Origin: JACCZX01 sp963791315
GTDB lineage: Bacteria; Pseudomonadota; Gammaproteobacteria; Burkholderiales; Burkholderiaceae_F
DNA length: 64,000 nucleotides
Assembly (NCBI GenBank): GCA_963791315.1
Contig: CAWBRQ010000002.1
Span: forward strand, 1 to 64,000
Direction of reading: 5' to 3'
Below are positions 29,038 to 37,735 of the stretch, one piece after another. Positions within the stretch are counted from its first letter, which is position 1, and the number at the start of each line of letters is the position of its first letter. The notes below the pieces were generated by a model. It was given only the letters and a program-made list of their open reading frames with translations. It ran no database searches and had not been told where the DNA came from. The translations under genes and the position numbers were made by a program.

Positions 29038-30201
29038 ATGGCTAAGCGGGACTACTACGACGTGCTGGGTGTCGCTAAAGACGCTTCAGACGATGAGATC
29101 AAGAAGGCGTATCGCAAGCAGGCGATGAAGCACCACCCTGACCGCAACCAGGGCAAAGGTGACGAAAAATCGTCGAAAGCTTCTGAAGAGAAGTTCAAAG
29201 ACGCCAAAGAAGCCTACGAAATGCTGTCGGATCCGCAGAAGAAAGCGGCGTACGACCGGTTCGGCCACGCGGGGGTCGATCCGAACATGGGCGGCTTCGG
29301 GCGCAGCGCCGGCGCGGAAGGCTTCGGCGGTTTTGCCGATGCGTTCGGCGACATTTTCGGCGACATCTTCGGCGCGGGTGCTGCCGGCCGTGCAGGCGGG
29401 CGAAGCGCGGTTTATCGCGGCGCCGATCTTCGCTACAGCATGGATCTTTCGCTGGAGCAAGCGGCGAACGGCTTCGCGACCGAGATTCGCGTGCCAAGCT
29501 GGGAAGCGTGCGACGTTTGCAAGGGCTCGGGCGCGAAGCCAGGTACCAGCAGCAAGACATGCGGCACGTGCAGCGGCTCAGGCAACGTACGCATGTCGCA
29601 AGGATTTTTCTCGATCCAGCAAACGTGCCCTACGTGCCGCGGCTCAGGCAAGGTCATTCCCGATCCATGCACCCATTGTCAGGGTGCCGGACGCATCAAG
29701 CAGAACAAGGTACTTGAGGTGAGTATTCCGGCCGGCATCGACGAAGGCCAGCGCATCCGCTTGAGCGGAAAAGGCGAGCCCGGCATGAACGGCGGCCCTC
29801 CTGGCGACCTGTATGTTGAGATTCACCTCAAGCCGCACGACGTGTTCCAGCGTGACGGCGACGATCTGCACTGCGAAGTGCCGATCGGGTTCCCGGCTGC
29901 AACTTTAGGTGGCGAGATCGAAGTTCCGACGCTCGGCGGCAAAGCCAGCATCAACGTCACCGAAGGCACGCAAACCGGCAAGACGTTCCGCCTGCGCGGC
30001 AAGGGCATCAAGGGCGTGCGCGCGAGTTACGCGGGCGACCTGTACTGCCACATCGTCGTCGAGACCCCAGTGCGCTTGACCGACAAGCAGAAGAAACTGC
30101 TGCGCGAGTTCGATGCGTCGTTGGCTGACGGAGGAGAGAAGCATTCGCCGCGCTCGAAGAGCTTCGTCGACAAGATGAAGGGGTTTTTCACTGCTGAGTA
30201 G
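29038..30201 (+). CDS. dnaJ: Chaperone DnaJ (Hsp40)
   Basis: Co-chaperone that delivers substrates to DnaK and stimulates its ATPase. 387 residues, intact. The J domain carries KRDYYDVLGVAKDASDDEIK and KHHPDRN, with the HPD at about residues 33-36. A Gly/Phe-rich region follows. Four CxxCxGxG zinc repeats are seen in order: CDVCKGSG, CGTCSGSG, CPTCRGSG, CTHCQGAG. The C-terminal substrate domain includes GIDEGQRIRLSGKGEPGMNG and GDLYCHIVVETPVRLTDKQK. GAGGGGCG precedes the ATG. It may also be made from its own transcript, because a hairpin with a T-run separates it from dnaK. Confidence 0.96.
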   Translation: MAKRDYYDVLGVAKDASDDEIKKAYRKQAMKHHPDRNQGKGDEKSSKASEEKFKDAKEAYEMLSDPQKKAAYDRFGHAGVDPNMGGFGRSAGAEGFGGFADAFGDIFGDIFGAGAAGRAGGRSAVYRGADLRYSMDLSLEQAANGFATEIRVPSWEACDVCKGSGAKPGTSSKTCGTCSGSGNVRMSQGFFSIQQTCPTCRGSGKVIPDPCTHCQGAGRIKQNKVLEVSIPAGIDEGQRIRLSGKGEPGMNGGPPGDLYVEIHLKPHDVFQRDGDDLHCEVPIGFPAATLGGEIEVPTLGGKASINVTEGTQTGKTFRLRGKGIKGVRASYAGDLYCHIVVETPVRLTDKQKKLLREFDASLADGGEKHSPRSKSFVDKMKGFFTAE

Positions 30202-30227
30202 AGCTTAGGCCGCCAGGCAAGCCTTCA

Positions 30228-30989
30228 CTACAAGATCATTTTTGCGCCCGCAATTACGAGTACCGCTGCAAGTGCTTGCCGCATGGCGTTATTGCCCAAC
30301 CGACGCGACCCATACGTCGCGCCGATCAAACCCCCCGCAATGACGGCTGCAACCCAGAAGGGAAGCGCATCGGGTAGCGTTGGCTGCCGGCTAAGGAGTC
30401 CGAGAAGCCCCGAGACGGAATTAAGCAATATGAACGCAGCGGTAGGTGCTGCGCTGTCGCGGACGGTTGCCCATCCGGTTAAAACGAGTAGCGGGCTGAG
30501 GAAGATCCCACCCCCTACTCCCGTCAAGCCCGACAACAAACCGATCGCGGCACCGAGTACGAGCGCGAGCACAACCGGCGGCGGACCTTTGATCGCACGG
30601 GCTTGTTTCTCGCCAGTGAGTGCTTCGATCAACAATCGGATTGCGGAGAACACGAGCACGCAACCCACCAGCACGCCGAACCATGCAATAGGAAGCTGAA
30701 TCCTGCCGCCGACGAAGGCCATCGGAACGGCCGTGACAGCAAACGGCCAAAACAACCGCCAATGAAATCCATTGGCACGCGAAAATTTGTAGAGCGATAT
30801 CGACGAGACTGCGATATTCATTACCAGCGCGGTCGGGCGCATGACTGCCGGCGCAACGCCGAGTAGTCCCATTGCAGCTAGATACCCTGAGGCTCCGCCG
30901 TGTCCGACTGATGAGTACAGGATCGCCGCTGCGAAAAACAGCACCCCTAGCAAAACCGCTTCTTGTTGACCAATCACGTCCGAGCTCAC
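30228..30989 (-). CDS. TSUP family sulfite/sulfonate-type permease
   Basis: Integral membrane protein of the TauE/SafE (TSUP) family, 253 residues, about eight helices. The two family repeats are visible: VGHGGASGYLAAMGLLGVAP in the first half and GLLSGLTGVGGGIFLSPLLV in the second. These proteins export or import sulfur compounds or organic anions; the substrate here is unknown. The GTG start overlaps the stop of the DUF4019 gene as GTGA, so the two are coupled. The 3' end is convergent with dnaJ after 26 bases. Confidence 0.85.
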   Translation of the reverse strand: MSSDVIGQQEAVLLGVLFFAAAILYSSVGHGGASGYLAAMGLLGVAPAVMRPTALVMNIAVSSISLYKFSRANGFHWRLFWPFAVTAVPMAFVGGRIQLPIAWFGVLVGCVLVFSAIRLLIEALTGEKQARAIKGPPPVVLALVLGAAIGLLSGLTGVGGGIFLSPLLVLTGWATVRDSAAPTAAFILLNSVSGLLGLLSRQPTLPDALPFWVAAVIAGGLIGATYGSRRLGNNAMRQALAAVLVIAGAKMIL

Positions 30990-31460
30990 CGAATGAAATA
31001 CCCGGTCGGCCGCCAGAGGCCGTCTTCGAAAGAAAGCGTGATCAGCTCTTCCGCGTTTTCCTTGTTTTCAAAATTCGTTCGATAACGCACGGTGACGTAT
31101 TGGCCGTCGGGAGCGCCCGGCAAAGACGTCTTGTAGCCGGCGGTTTCGACGTTGCGCGATTTCATCGCGCCAAACGGCGCGCGCGTTGATGGCAGCGAGT
31201 CGACCCATTGCTCACGCGTCACGCGTTGACGAAAAAGTTGTGCGCAGTCGTCCCACGCCTTGCCGTATTCACCGCGATCGAGAAGGGCCAGCCACTTTTC
31301 GCCGGCTGCCCGTGCGGCGAGCTCTCGAAACGCATTCGATGAATCGCCGGCGGGCATCGTGACTGACCCGACCGGACGGCGGCGTTGGCGCCTTCATCTG
31401 CGCGAAACTTGCGGCAGCGTAAAGCGACAAGAAAACAAACAGGAAACGAAGGGTGATCAT
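30986..31460 (-). CDS. Secreted DUF4019 family protein, one frame change
   Basis: ATG 31460 opens a signal peptide (MITLRFLFVFLSLYAAASFA followed by QM). After an indel near 31,370 the frame continues as NAFRELAARAAGEKWLALLD, then EYGKAWDDCAQLFRQRVTRE and GQYVTVRYRTNFENKENAEE to the end. This is the DUF4019 pattern: short periplasmic domains of unknown function. About 157 residues. Coupled by GTGA to the TSUP permease, so the two may act together at the membrane, but nothing more specific can be said. Confidence 0.75.
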
Positions 31461-31480
31461 TGGGTGCGGCTCGTATGTAG

Positions 31481-32350
31481 TTAGCTGGGCGTGTAGGCCA
31501 ATCGAATGTATATCGGCGCAAACGGCGCCGCTTGAGTGATATCGATCAGCGCTTCGCGTGCAAGTTCCAGCAACGCGAGAAAATGCACGATGGCGACCGC
31601 GGCGCCACGCGCTGGATCGAACAGATCCCCGAACTCGACGAACTTCGCCTGCTGCAGAGTCTTCAGGATAGAGCTCATGTGCTCGCGTACCGAGAGCTCC
31701 TCGCGGTTGATGTGATGGCGTGCAGTAAGCCGGGCGCGCTTAACCACTTCGGTCCACGCATCGCGCAGATCGATCACGTTGACCTCCGGGAAGCGCTTTT
31801 CCAGCGATTGTTCGATCACCGCCGCGGCGCGCATAAAGTCGCGGCCGATACGTGGTAACTCGTCAAGGCGCTGCGCGGCGAGCTTCATGCGCTCGTACTC
31901 GAGCAGCCGGCGCACCAGTTCGGCGCGCGGATCCTCGGCTTCTTCTCCGCTGTCTGACTTGCGCGTGGGCAACAGCATGCGCGACTTGATTTCGATCAGC
32001 AGCGCGGCCATCAGCAAGTACTCGGCTGCTAGCTCGAGGTTCTTGGCGCGGATCTGATCGATGTATGTCAGATATTGCAGCGTCAGCGGCGCCATCGGGA
32101 TGTCAAGCACGTTGAAATGCTGCTTGCGAATCAGATAGAGCAACAAGTCGAGCGGCCCTTCGAACGCCTCAAGAAAAATTTCAAGCGCATCGGGCGGGAT
32201 GTACAAATCGTCGGGAAGTCGGAACAACGGCTCACCGTAAAGCCGAGCCAGCGCGACGTTATCGACGGTGTCGAGCGTGCCGTCCGCTGTGGGGTGCTCC
32301 AGCGCAGCCACCGCTTCCGGATCAAACAAATCAGACGCGCCGGCGTTCAA
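31481..32350 (-). CDS. scpA: Segregation and condensation protein A
   Basis: Kleisin subunit that bridges the SMC head domains in chromosome condensation. 289 residues, intact. The kleisin N-domain is FEGPLDLLLYLIRKQHFNVL with DIPMAPLTLQYLTYIDQIRA and NLELAAEYLLMAALLIEIKS. The C-terminal winged helix holds RGAAVAIVHFLALLELAREA. A TTG directly after the TAA of the DUF3460 gene is the in-frame start (LARLYGEPLFRLPDDLYIPP comes ~35 residues later), so the two are coupled. No scpB is seen in the window. Confidence 0.9.
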   Translation of the reverse strand: MNAGASDLFDPEAVAALEHPTADGTLDTVDNVALARLYGEPLFRLPDDLYIPPDALEIFLEAFEGPLDLLLYLIRKQHFNVLDIPMAPLTLQYLTYIDQIRAKNLELAAEYLLMAALLIEIKSRMLLPTRKSDSGEEAEDPRAELVRRLLEYERMKLAAQRLDELPRIGRDFMRAAAVIEQSLEKRFPEVNVIDLRDAWTEVVKRARLTARHHINREELSVREHMSSILKTLQQAKFVEFGDLFDPARGAAVAIVHFLALLELAREALIDITQAAPFAPIYIRLAYTPS

Positions 32351-32560
32351 TTATTTCGCCTCGCCCGTCGAAAGCTTCGATCCGTAGACGTAGGCCGGCT
32401 GCGGCACGTCGGAAGCCTCGTAGCGCTTGTACAGATCGGCGTCGATATTCTTGTCCCAAAATATGGCGCGACCCTCGCGTTGGCCTCGCTCAATCTCTGG
32501 ATTTTTTTGCTTTAATTCGCGCAGGAATCGCGTGATGTCGGATTCGTAGGCTCTTTGCAT
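32351..32560 (-). CDS. DUF3460 family small protein
   Basis: 69 residues from ATG 32560: MQRAYESDITRFLRELKQKN, then EIERGQREGRAIFWDKNIDA and a C-terminal PQPAYVYGSKLS. DUF3460 proteins are small, charged, Betaproteobacteria-specific and of unknown role. They are typically found directly upstream of scpA, as here (zero-base spacing). GTG 32569 is an alternative start three codons earlier. Confidence 0.85.
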   Translation of the reverse strand: MQRAYESDITRFLRELKQKNPEIERGQREGRAIFWDKNIDADLYKRYEASDVPQPAYVYGSKLSTGEAK

Positions 32561-32610
32561 AGCGACCACAAAAGCTGCTGTATCAGCGTTGCGACCAGTT
32601 TACGGCACGC

Positions 32611-33126
32611 TCAGCGACTGATTTGGCGCACGGCGCTGAGAATGCCGCGCAGAATTTCCCGTGGCGGGGGCGGGCAGCCTGGAATCGCGACATTGACCGG
32701 GATCACATTCGCGACCCGGCCGCAGCTGGCATATGTTTCCCCAAATATGCCGCCAGTACACCCGCAATCGCCGACCGCCACCACCAGCTTGGGGGAAGGG
32801 GTCGCATCGTAAGCGCGCGTGACTGCAATCTGCATGTTGCGAGCGACAGGACCAGTGACCAGCAACATGTCTGCGTGCCGTGGACTGGCGACGAACTTGA
32901 TGCCGCATCCCTCAAGGTTGTAGTACGGGTTATTCAACGCGTGAATCTCAAGCTCGCATCCGTTGCACGACCCCGCGTCAATGTGGCGAATCGTCAGAGC
33001 ACGGCCGAGCAGCGCGAGAATCGAATCCTGTACGCGCGCGCCCTCGACGTGCCAGGCGTCGGTTGATTCAGGGACCGGTTCGGTGCAAATTCCTTTGGTC
33101 AGCACCTGCTTCATCAAGTACAGCAT
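32611..33126 (-). CDS. hyfI: Hyf/NuoB-like iron-sulfur subunit (HyfI-like)
   Basis: Small electron-transfer subunit of the hydrogenase-related complex, homologous to HycG/HyfI and NuoB, 171 residues. It keeps the Cys ligands of the proximal [4Fe-4S] cluster: AGSCNGCELEIHALNNPYY (two Cys), VAVGDCGCTGG and VAIPGCPPPPREIL. The phrase GIKFVASPRHADMLLVTGPV is highly typical. Its ATG overlaps the hyfG stop as TGATG. It is the last gene of the hyfBCEFGI run. The cluster should pass electrons toward the quinone or ion-pumping part, in contact with the NuoD-like subunit. Confidence 0.9.
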   Translation of the reverse strand: MLYLMKQVLTKGICTEPVPESTDAWHVEGARVQDSILALLGRALTIRHIDAGSCNGCELEIHALNNPYYNLEGCGIKFVASPRHADMLLVTGPVARNMQIAVTRAYDATPSPKLVVAVGDCGCTGGIFGETYASCGRVANVIPVNVAIPGCPPPPREILRGILSAVRQISR

Positions 33127-34664
33127 CAGAGGTCGTGCCCCGCGTAACTCAAATTGAACGACTTGTTGATCAAAGGAAAGTCCGGAACGATATTGTCAAG
33201 AATTGCGTGCTCAAGTAAGGGCCAGTTCTGCCACGATGGATCGTGGCAATGGCAACGCTGTACGCCGCCCGACGCATTGGCCTCAAGCGCGACCATCACT
33301 TCACCACGCCAGCCTTCTACCCAGCCAACGCCGAAGCCGTCGCCATCGACACGGGGCAGCGGAAGTTGGACTTCGCTTTTCGGCAGCTCGTCAACGATGA
33401 GCCGTATCAATCGCAGCGACTCGCTCAGCTCGTCGAACCGGACCGCGATGCGTGCGGCGACGTCGCCGCGCGTATTGAACGCAGACCTGACGCCGAGCTG
33501 ATCGTAGGGAGAGCATGGGAAATCGACGCGCAGATCGCGTTTTTGACCGCTCGCGCGGCCAGCCAGGCCGCACAAACCAAGGCGCGTAGCCAGTTCTGGA
33601 GCCACGATCCCAGCTGCCTGAAAACGATCCTGCAGTCCGGCGTGTTCGTCATAGATGGCGCGCAGTCGAAGCACCTCTGTTTCAATCACGATGCTTTGCT
33701 GCGCGATCCTGGCGCGTGCGTTGGAATCGACATCGGTTGTCACGCCGCCGGGGACGATGCAATCCATCAGCAGCCGGTGACCGAATACTTCACCATTGAG
33801 CCGGAGCCATTGTTCGCGCAGCCGTGAAAACTGCGCTAGGCCAAAGGCGAGACCCGCGTCGTTTCCTAGCGCGCCGAGGTCTCCCAGATGATTCGCGACG
33901 CGTTCGCGTTCCAACAGCAACGCGCGCAGCCATGCAGTGCGTGGAGGCACCACGCAGCGCGTGAGCGACTCAGCCGCCATGGCGTAGGCCCACGCATACG
34001 CCACCGTGGAGTCGCCAGATACGCGACCGGCGAGACGGTGACCTTCGTAAACTGGAATGCCGTCGAACAGCTTTTCAATGCCCTTGTGCACGTACCCGAG
34101 TCGCTGTTCCAGCCGTAGCACTTTTTCACCGACGACCGAAAAACGAAAGTGCCCTGGCTCGATGACTCCGGCGTGGATCGGCCCGACCGCGATTTCATGC
34201 ACGCCATCGCCAGCGACCGAAACGAACGGATAGTGCTCCTGTTGTTGGTCGAAAATAGGCACGGCCTCGGTGCGATGTCGCAGTGGAAAAAAGTCAACCG
34301 GCCATGCCGCGTGACGCAGCCAAGGACGCTGATCGGCGGCATCCCGTGCGCGAACGCCAAGTAAGTCGAACAGCGCGCGTTGCATCCGTGTAGCACTTGG
34401 GTAGCCCTTCAGGGCAGGGTATTCAGGCGGCGCGCCTTGAACCTGGAGGCGCACGATAGCCAGCCCATCATGCGTTGCATAGGACGCCCATACAACGAAA
34501 CCTTCTGCGACGCTGCGTCGGTCCGAGCCCCACAACGCGACCAAAGGGTTGCCCGCTGCTGCAAACGCCTCTGCGGTCGAAGTCCACTGAGCTTCAGTGA
34601 CCGTGGCCAACCGTATTGGCATCGCACCGGCAAGAGAGAGGTACTGCGGTGCAGGCTCGGTCAT
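33126..34664 (-). CDS. hyfG: Hyf/NuoCD-like large subunit lacking NiFe ligands (HyfG-like)
   Basis: Fusion of a NuoC-like N-domain (about residues 1-150) with a NuoD/hydrogenase large-subunit domain, 512 residues. Conserved phrases are AVGPIHAGVIEPGHFRFSVV, LRLEQRLGYVHKGIEKLFDG and IVPDFPLINKSFNLSYAGHD. Catalytic NiFe hydrogenases have RxCGxC and DPCxxC motifs. Here the same places read GRVSGDSTVAYAW (about residue 216) and CHDPSWQNW (about residue 473), so all four Cys ligands are absent. It cannot bind NiFe in the known way. The subunit is therefore of the hydrogenase-related (Ehr/complex I-like) type. ATG 34664 overlaps the hyfF stop (ATGA); hyfI follows with a one-base overlap. Confidence 0.9.
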   Translation of the reverse strand: MTEPAPQYLSLAGAMPIRLATVTEAQWTSTAEAFAAAGNPLVALWGSDRRSVAEGFVVWASYATHDGLAIVRLQVQGAPPEYPALKGYPSATRMQRALFDLLGVRARDAADQRPWLRHAAWPVDFFPLRHRTEAVPIFDQQQEHYPFVSVAGDGVHEIAVGPIHAGVIEPGHFRFSVVGEKVLRLEQRLGYVHKGIEKLFDGIPVYEGHRLAGRVSGDSTVAYAWAYAMAAESLTRCVVPPRTAWLRALLLERERVANHLGDLGALGNDAGLAFGLAQFSRLREQWLRLNGEVFGHRLLMDCIVPGGVTTDVDSNARARIAQQSIVIETEVLRLRAIYDEHAGLQDRFQAAGIVAPELATRLGLCGLAGRASGQKRDLRVDFPCSPYDQLGVRSAFNTRGDVAARIAVRFDELSESLRLIRLIVDELPKSEVQLPLPRVDGDGFGVGWVEGWRGEVMVALEANASGGVQRCHCHDPSWQNWPLLEHAILDNIVPDFPLINKSFNLSYAGHDL

Positions 34665-36121
34665 AACCCTCCCGCGAGCAGCCGCGCGGCTTGCTGATAC
34701 CAATTGTTCAGGTAGGGCGGGATGTAAAGACCGAGCATCAGTCCGAGACTCAGATGAACAAACACCGGAATCAGCGCCGGCTGGTGCGCCAGGCGCTTTA
34801 ACGTGGTCTCGCCGAAAACCATCGGCTGCACTTTGCCCAGCATGGCAGCGAACGCTACGCCCAGCGCAAGCACAAGCAGCGGAGTGGCCCATGGAAAGTC
34901 GCGCATCGCGGTAGTCAGGATCAGGAACTCGCTGGCGAACACGCCGAATGGGGGCATGCCCAAGATCGCCAGTGATCCCAGCATCAATCCCCACCCAATT
35001 GTGGGATTGGTACGGATCAGACCGCGAATGCCGTCCATCATCTGCGTTCCCGCTTTTTGCGATGCATGTCCGACGGTGAAAAAAATTGCCGACTTGATAA
35101 GGGAGTGCACCGTCATGTGCAAAAGCCCTGCAAAGCTGGCGATCTGTCCACCCATGCCGAACGCAAACGTGGCTAGCCCCATATGCTCGATTGACGAATA
35201 GGCGAACATGCGCTTGACATCGCGCTGACGCGACAAGAAAAACGCGCCCAGCAATACCGAGACGAGACCGAAACCAATCATGAGATCGCCGGCGAAGCGC
35301 GTGCCAAGAGCGCCGTCAGTCAAAATCTTGCATCTCAGGATTGCGTACAGCGCGACGTTGAGCAGCAACCCCGACAACACAGCAGAAATCGGCGTCGGAC
35401 CTTCTGCGTGCGCATCCGGTAGCCAGTTGTGCAGCGGTGCCAGGCCGACCTTGGTGCCGTAGCCTATCAATAGAAATACAAACGCAAGCGACATCACCGT
35501 CGGTTCGAGCGACGTCTTGGCGGCGGCAAGCTCGGTCCAGAGCAGACCGACCCCTTCGGAGCCGATGGCGCGCTCGGCAGCGAGGTACAACAAGATGGTG
35601 CCAAACAGCGCCTGCGCGATACCGACGCCGCACAGAATGAAGTACTTCCATGCCGCCTCGAGGCTTGCCGGTGTGCGGTAGACGGCCACGAGCAATACGG
35701 TTGTCAGCGTCGCGGCTTCCATTGCCACCCACAGCAGCCCCATGTTGTTGGTCAGCAATGCCAGCAGCATCGTGAACGTGAACATCTGATACATGCTATG
35801 AAACAGACGCATTCGCGGCGGTGTCATCTTGCCGTGATCGCGCTCGATGCGCATGTAGGGGCGCGCGAACAATGCTGTAGTGAAGGCAACGAATGCCGTT
35901 AGCGCTACCAAAAATACGTTCAGAGAATCGACAAAGAACTGCTTGTCCAATACCAACATTGGCCCGTTCGCGATAATTTGCGCCGTCAAGGCGCCCGCGG
36001 CGACAAAGGTGGCGAAGCTAAATAAAACGTTGATTTCAGAGGCGCGATCGCGGTGGCCCATCACACCAAGTACGGCACCACCGGCGAGCGGAATGCAGAG
36101 GACTGCGAGCAGATACTCCAC
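34661..36121 (-). CDS. hyfF: Hyf/NuoN-like antiporter subunit (HyfF-like)
   Basis: Mrp-antiporter-type membrane subunit, 486 residues with about 14 helices. The proton-channel residues sit in VAMEAATLTTVLLVAVYRTP (Glu of helix 5), AAWKYFILCGVGIAQALFGT (Lys of helix 7), YGTKVGLAPLHNWLPDAHAE (Lys of helix 8) and the RDVKRMFAYSSIEHMG stretch. All are preserved, so ion pumping looks possible. It starts with GTG five bases after hyfE and overlaps hyfG by ATGA. Confidence 0.88.
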   Translation of the reverse strand: MEYLLAVLCIPLAGGAVLGVMGHRDRASEINVLFSFATFVAAGALTAQIIANGPMLVLDKQFFVDSLNVFLVALTAFVAFTTALFARPYMRIERDHGKMTPPRMRLFHSMYQMFTFTMLLALLTNNMGLLWVAMEAATLTTVLLVAVYRTPASLEAAWKYFILCGVGIAQALFGTILLYLAAERAIGSEGVGLLWTELAAAKTSLEPTVMSLAFVFLLIGYGTKVGLAPLHNWLPDAHAEGPTPISAVLSGLLLNVALYAILRCKILTDGALGTRFAGDLMIGFGLVSVLLGAFFLSRQRDVKRMFAYSSIEHMGLATFAFGMGGQIASFAGLLHMTVHSLIKSAIFFTVGHASQKAGTQMMDGIRGLIRTNPTIGWGLMLGSLAILGMPPFGVFASEFLILTTAMRDFPWATPLLVLALGVAFAAMLGKVQPMVFGETTLKRLAHQPALIPVFVHLSLGLMLGLYIPPYLNNWYQQAARLLAGGL

Positions 36122-36125
36122 GCTC

Positions 36126-36785
36126 TTACTCCTCCTTCAGCTTTTCAAGATTCCGGATGTCGAGACTGTCGAATTGCTCGCGGATCTGGAACATGAAGAC
36201 CCCGAGGATGATCATGCCGACCAAGACATCCAGCGCGATACCGAGCTCAACGACCATCGGCATTCCGTAGGTCGCACTCGTGGCCGCAAAGAACAGCGCA
36301 TTTTCCATCGCGAGGAAACCGATCACTTGTGGAATTGCCTTACTGCGCGTAATCATCATCAGAAAGGAGAGCAACACGCACGCGAGCGCGATACCCAAGG
36401 TGCCGCGCGCGACTGACACCGACAACTGCGAGATCGGGAGCGCCAGGTTGAAGGCGAAGATCACGAGGACAATGCCAATAAGCATCGTGGTCGGGATATT
36501 GATCAACGTCTCGATATCCCAGCGCACGTTCAACCGCACGATCAGTCGATGCAACAACCACGGCATCATCACGACCTTCAGCGCGAAGGTCAGCAGCGCC
36601 GAGTAGTACAGATGAGGCTGCGCGGTGAAGTAGGCCATTACGGTGGTTGACATCACCAGCGTCAGGCCCTGCAGAGTGAAGAGCTGGATCAGCGACAGCA
36701 CGCGACGCTGCGCCAGCAGCGCAAACGACAGCAGCAGCAGCACGGCCGCGAACAGATTGATCAGCTGGGTGGCAAGCTCAGTCAA
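36126..36785 (-). CDS. hyfE: Hyf/NuoK-like membrane subunit (HyfE-like)
   Basis: About 219 residues of mostly hydrophobic sequence. It begins at TTG 36785 (TELATQLINLFAAVLLLLSF), two bases after hyfC. Six helices are expected. The NuoK-like end shows VIGFLAMENALFFAATSATY with the conserved Glu in MEN, then GMPMVVELGIALDVLVGMII. The C-terminal EQFDSLDIRNLEKLKEE is typical of HyfE. The frame stays open upstream of the TTG but there overlaps hyfC out of frame, so the TTG is preferred. Confidence 0.85.
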   Translation of the reverse strand: MTELATQLINLFAAVLLLLSFALLAQRRVLSLIQLFTLQGLTLVMSTTVMAYFTAQPHLYYSALLTFALKVVMMPWLLHRLIVRLNVRWDIETLINIPTTMLIGIVLVIFAFNLALPISQLSVSVARGTLGIALACVLLSFLMMITRSKAIPQVIGFLAMENALFFAATSATYGMPMVVELGIALDVLVGMIILGVFMFQIREQFDSLDIRNLEKLKEE

Positions 36786-36787
36786 TG

Positions 36788-37735
36788 TCAGGCACCCAAC
36801 AGGAAATGCACCAGCATGCCGATCACCGCGAGCATGAACGCGCCCGCCAGAAACTCCGGAACACGAAAGATGCGCATCTTGGCCGACAGCGTTTCGATCA
36901 GAGCCAATGCGGCGCCGCCGATAATCAGCTTGACGACCAGCGCCGGAAGGGCCAACAGCAGTCCCGTCGGCTCGCCGATATGCGAAATTCCCCAAGGGAA
37001 AAATATCGCCAGTCCAATGCTGGAATAGGCGAATAGCTTCATGCTCGCCGCCCACTCGATCAGCGCGAGGTGTCGCCCCGAGTATTCCAGGATCATCGCC
37101 TCATGGATCATCGTCAGCTCGAGGTGCGTGGCAGGGTTGTCGACCGGCACTCGAGCGTTCTCAGCTAGCGACACCATCGTAAAAGCGACGCCCGCGAATG
37201 CCAGGCTCGGGTAGATTGCAAACGGCTGAGTGGACATCGTCTCGACGATGCTCGCCAGCAGGGTCGACTGGGTGATAAACGCCGCAGTGAACAGCACCAT
37301 CAACAGGGCGGGCTCGGCGAGGAACCCCACCAGCATTTCGCGCCGAGCGCCCATCGTCCCGAATGCAGTGCCGATGTCCATCCCTGCCAACGCCATGAAT
37401 ACGCGCGCCAATGCAAACAATCCAACGAGCGCGATTGCGTCGGCAGCGGGCGCGAGTGGCAGGTCGGTCGAAAGGCTCGGGACGATTCCGCATGCAAGCA
37501 CCATGGCACCGAATACGATGTACGGCGTTGCACGGAACAGCGGGCTCGCATGTTCGGCCACGATTGACTCTTTGTTAAAGAGCTTGTGCAGGGTTCGATA
37601 GGGCAGCAACAACGGAGGTGCGCTCTTGTTCTGCAGCCAAGCGCGGCACTGATTGACCCATCCTGTCAGCAACGGCGCGCCCAGCACGGCCAGGAGCAAC
37701 GCGAGCAACTGTGCGCCGACGCTGTAGAGGCTCAT
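36788..37735 (-). CDS. hyfC: Hyf/NuoH-like membrane subunit (HyfC-like)
   Basis: 315 residues, about eight helices, homologous to HycD/HyfC and NuoH. The charged loop motifs near the quinone cavity are seen in QNKSAPPLLLPYRTLHKLFN and SLAENARVPVDNPATHLELT, then MIHEAMILEYSGRHLALIEW. It forms the junction between the hydrophilic arm and the antiporter-like subunits. The ATG overlaps the hyfB stop (ATGA). The gene is intact. Confidence 0.9.
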   Translation of the reverse strand: MSLYSVGAQLLALLLAVLGAPLLTGWVNQCRAWLQNKSAPPLLLPYRTLHKLFNKESIVAEHASPLFRATPYIVFGAMVLACGIVPSLSTDLPLAPAADAIALVGLFALARVFMALAGMDIGTAFGTMGARREMLVGFLAEPALLMVLFTAAFITQSTLLASIVETMSTQPFAIYPSLAFAGVAFTMVSLAENARVPVDNPATHLELTMIHEAMILEYSGRHLALIEWAASMKLFAYSSIGLAIFFPWGISHIGEPTGLLLALPALVVKLIIGGAALALIETLSAKMRIFRVPEFLAGAFMLAVIGMLVHFLLGA

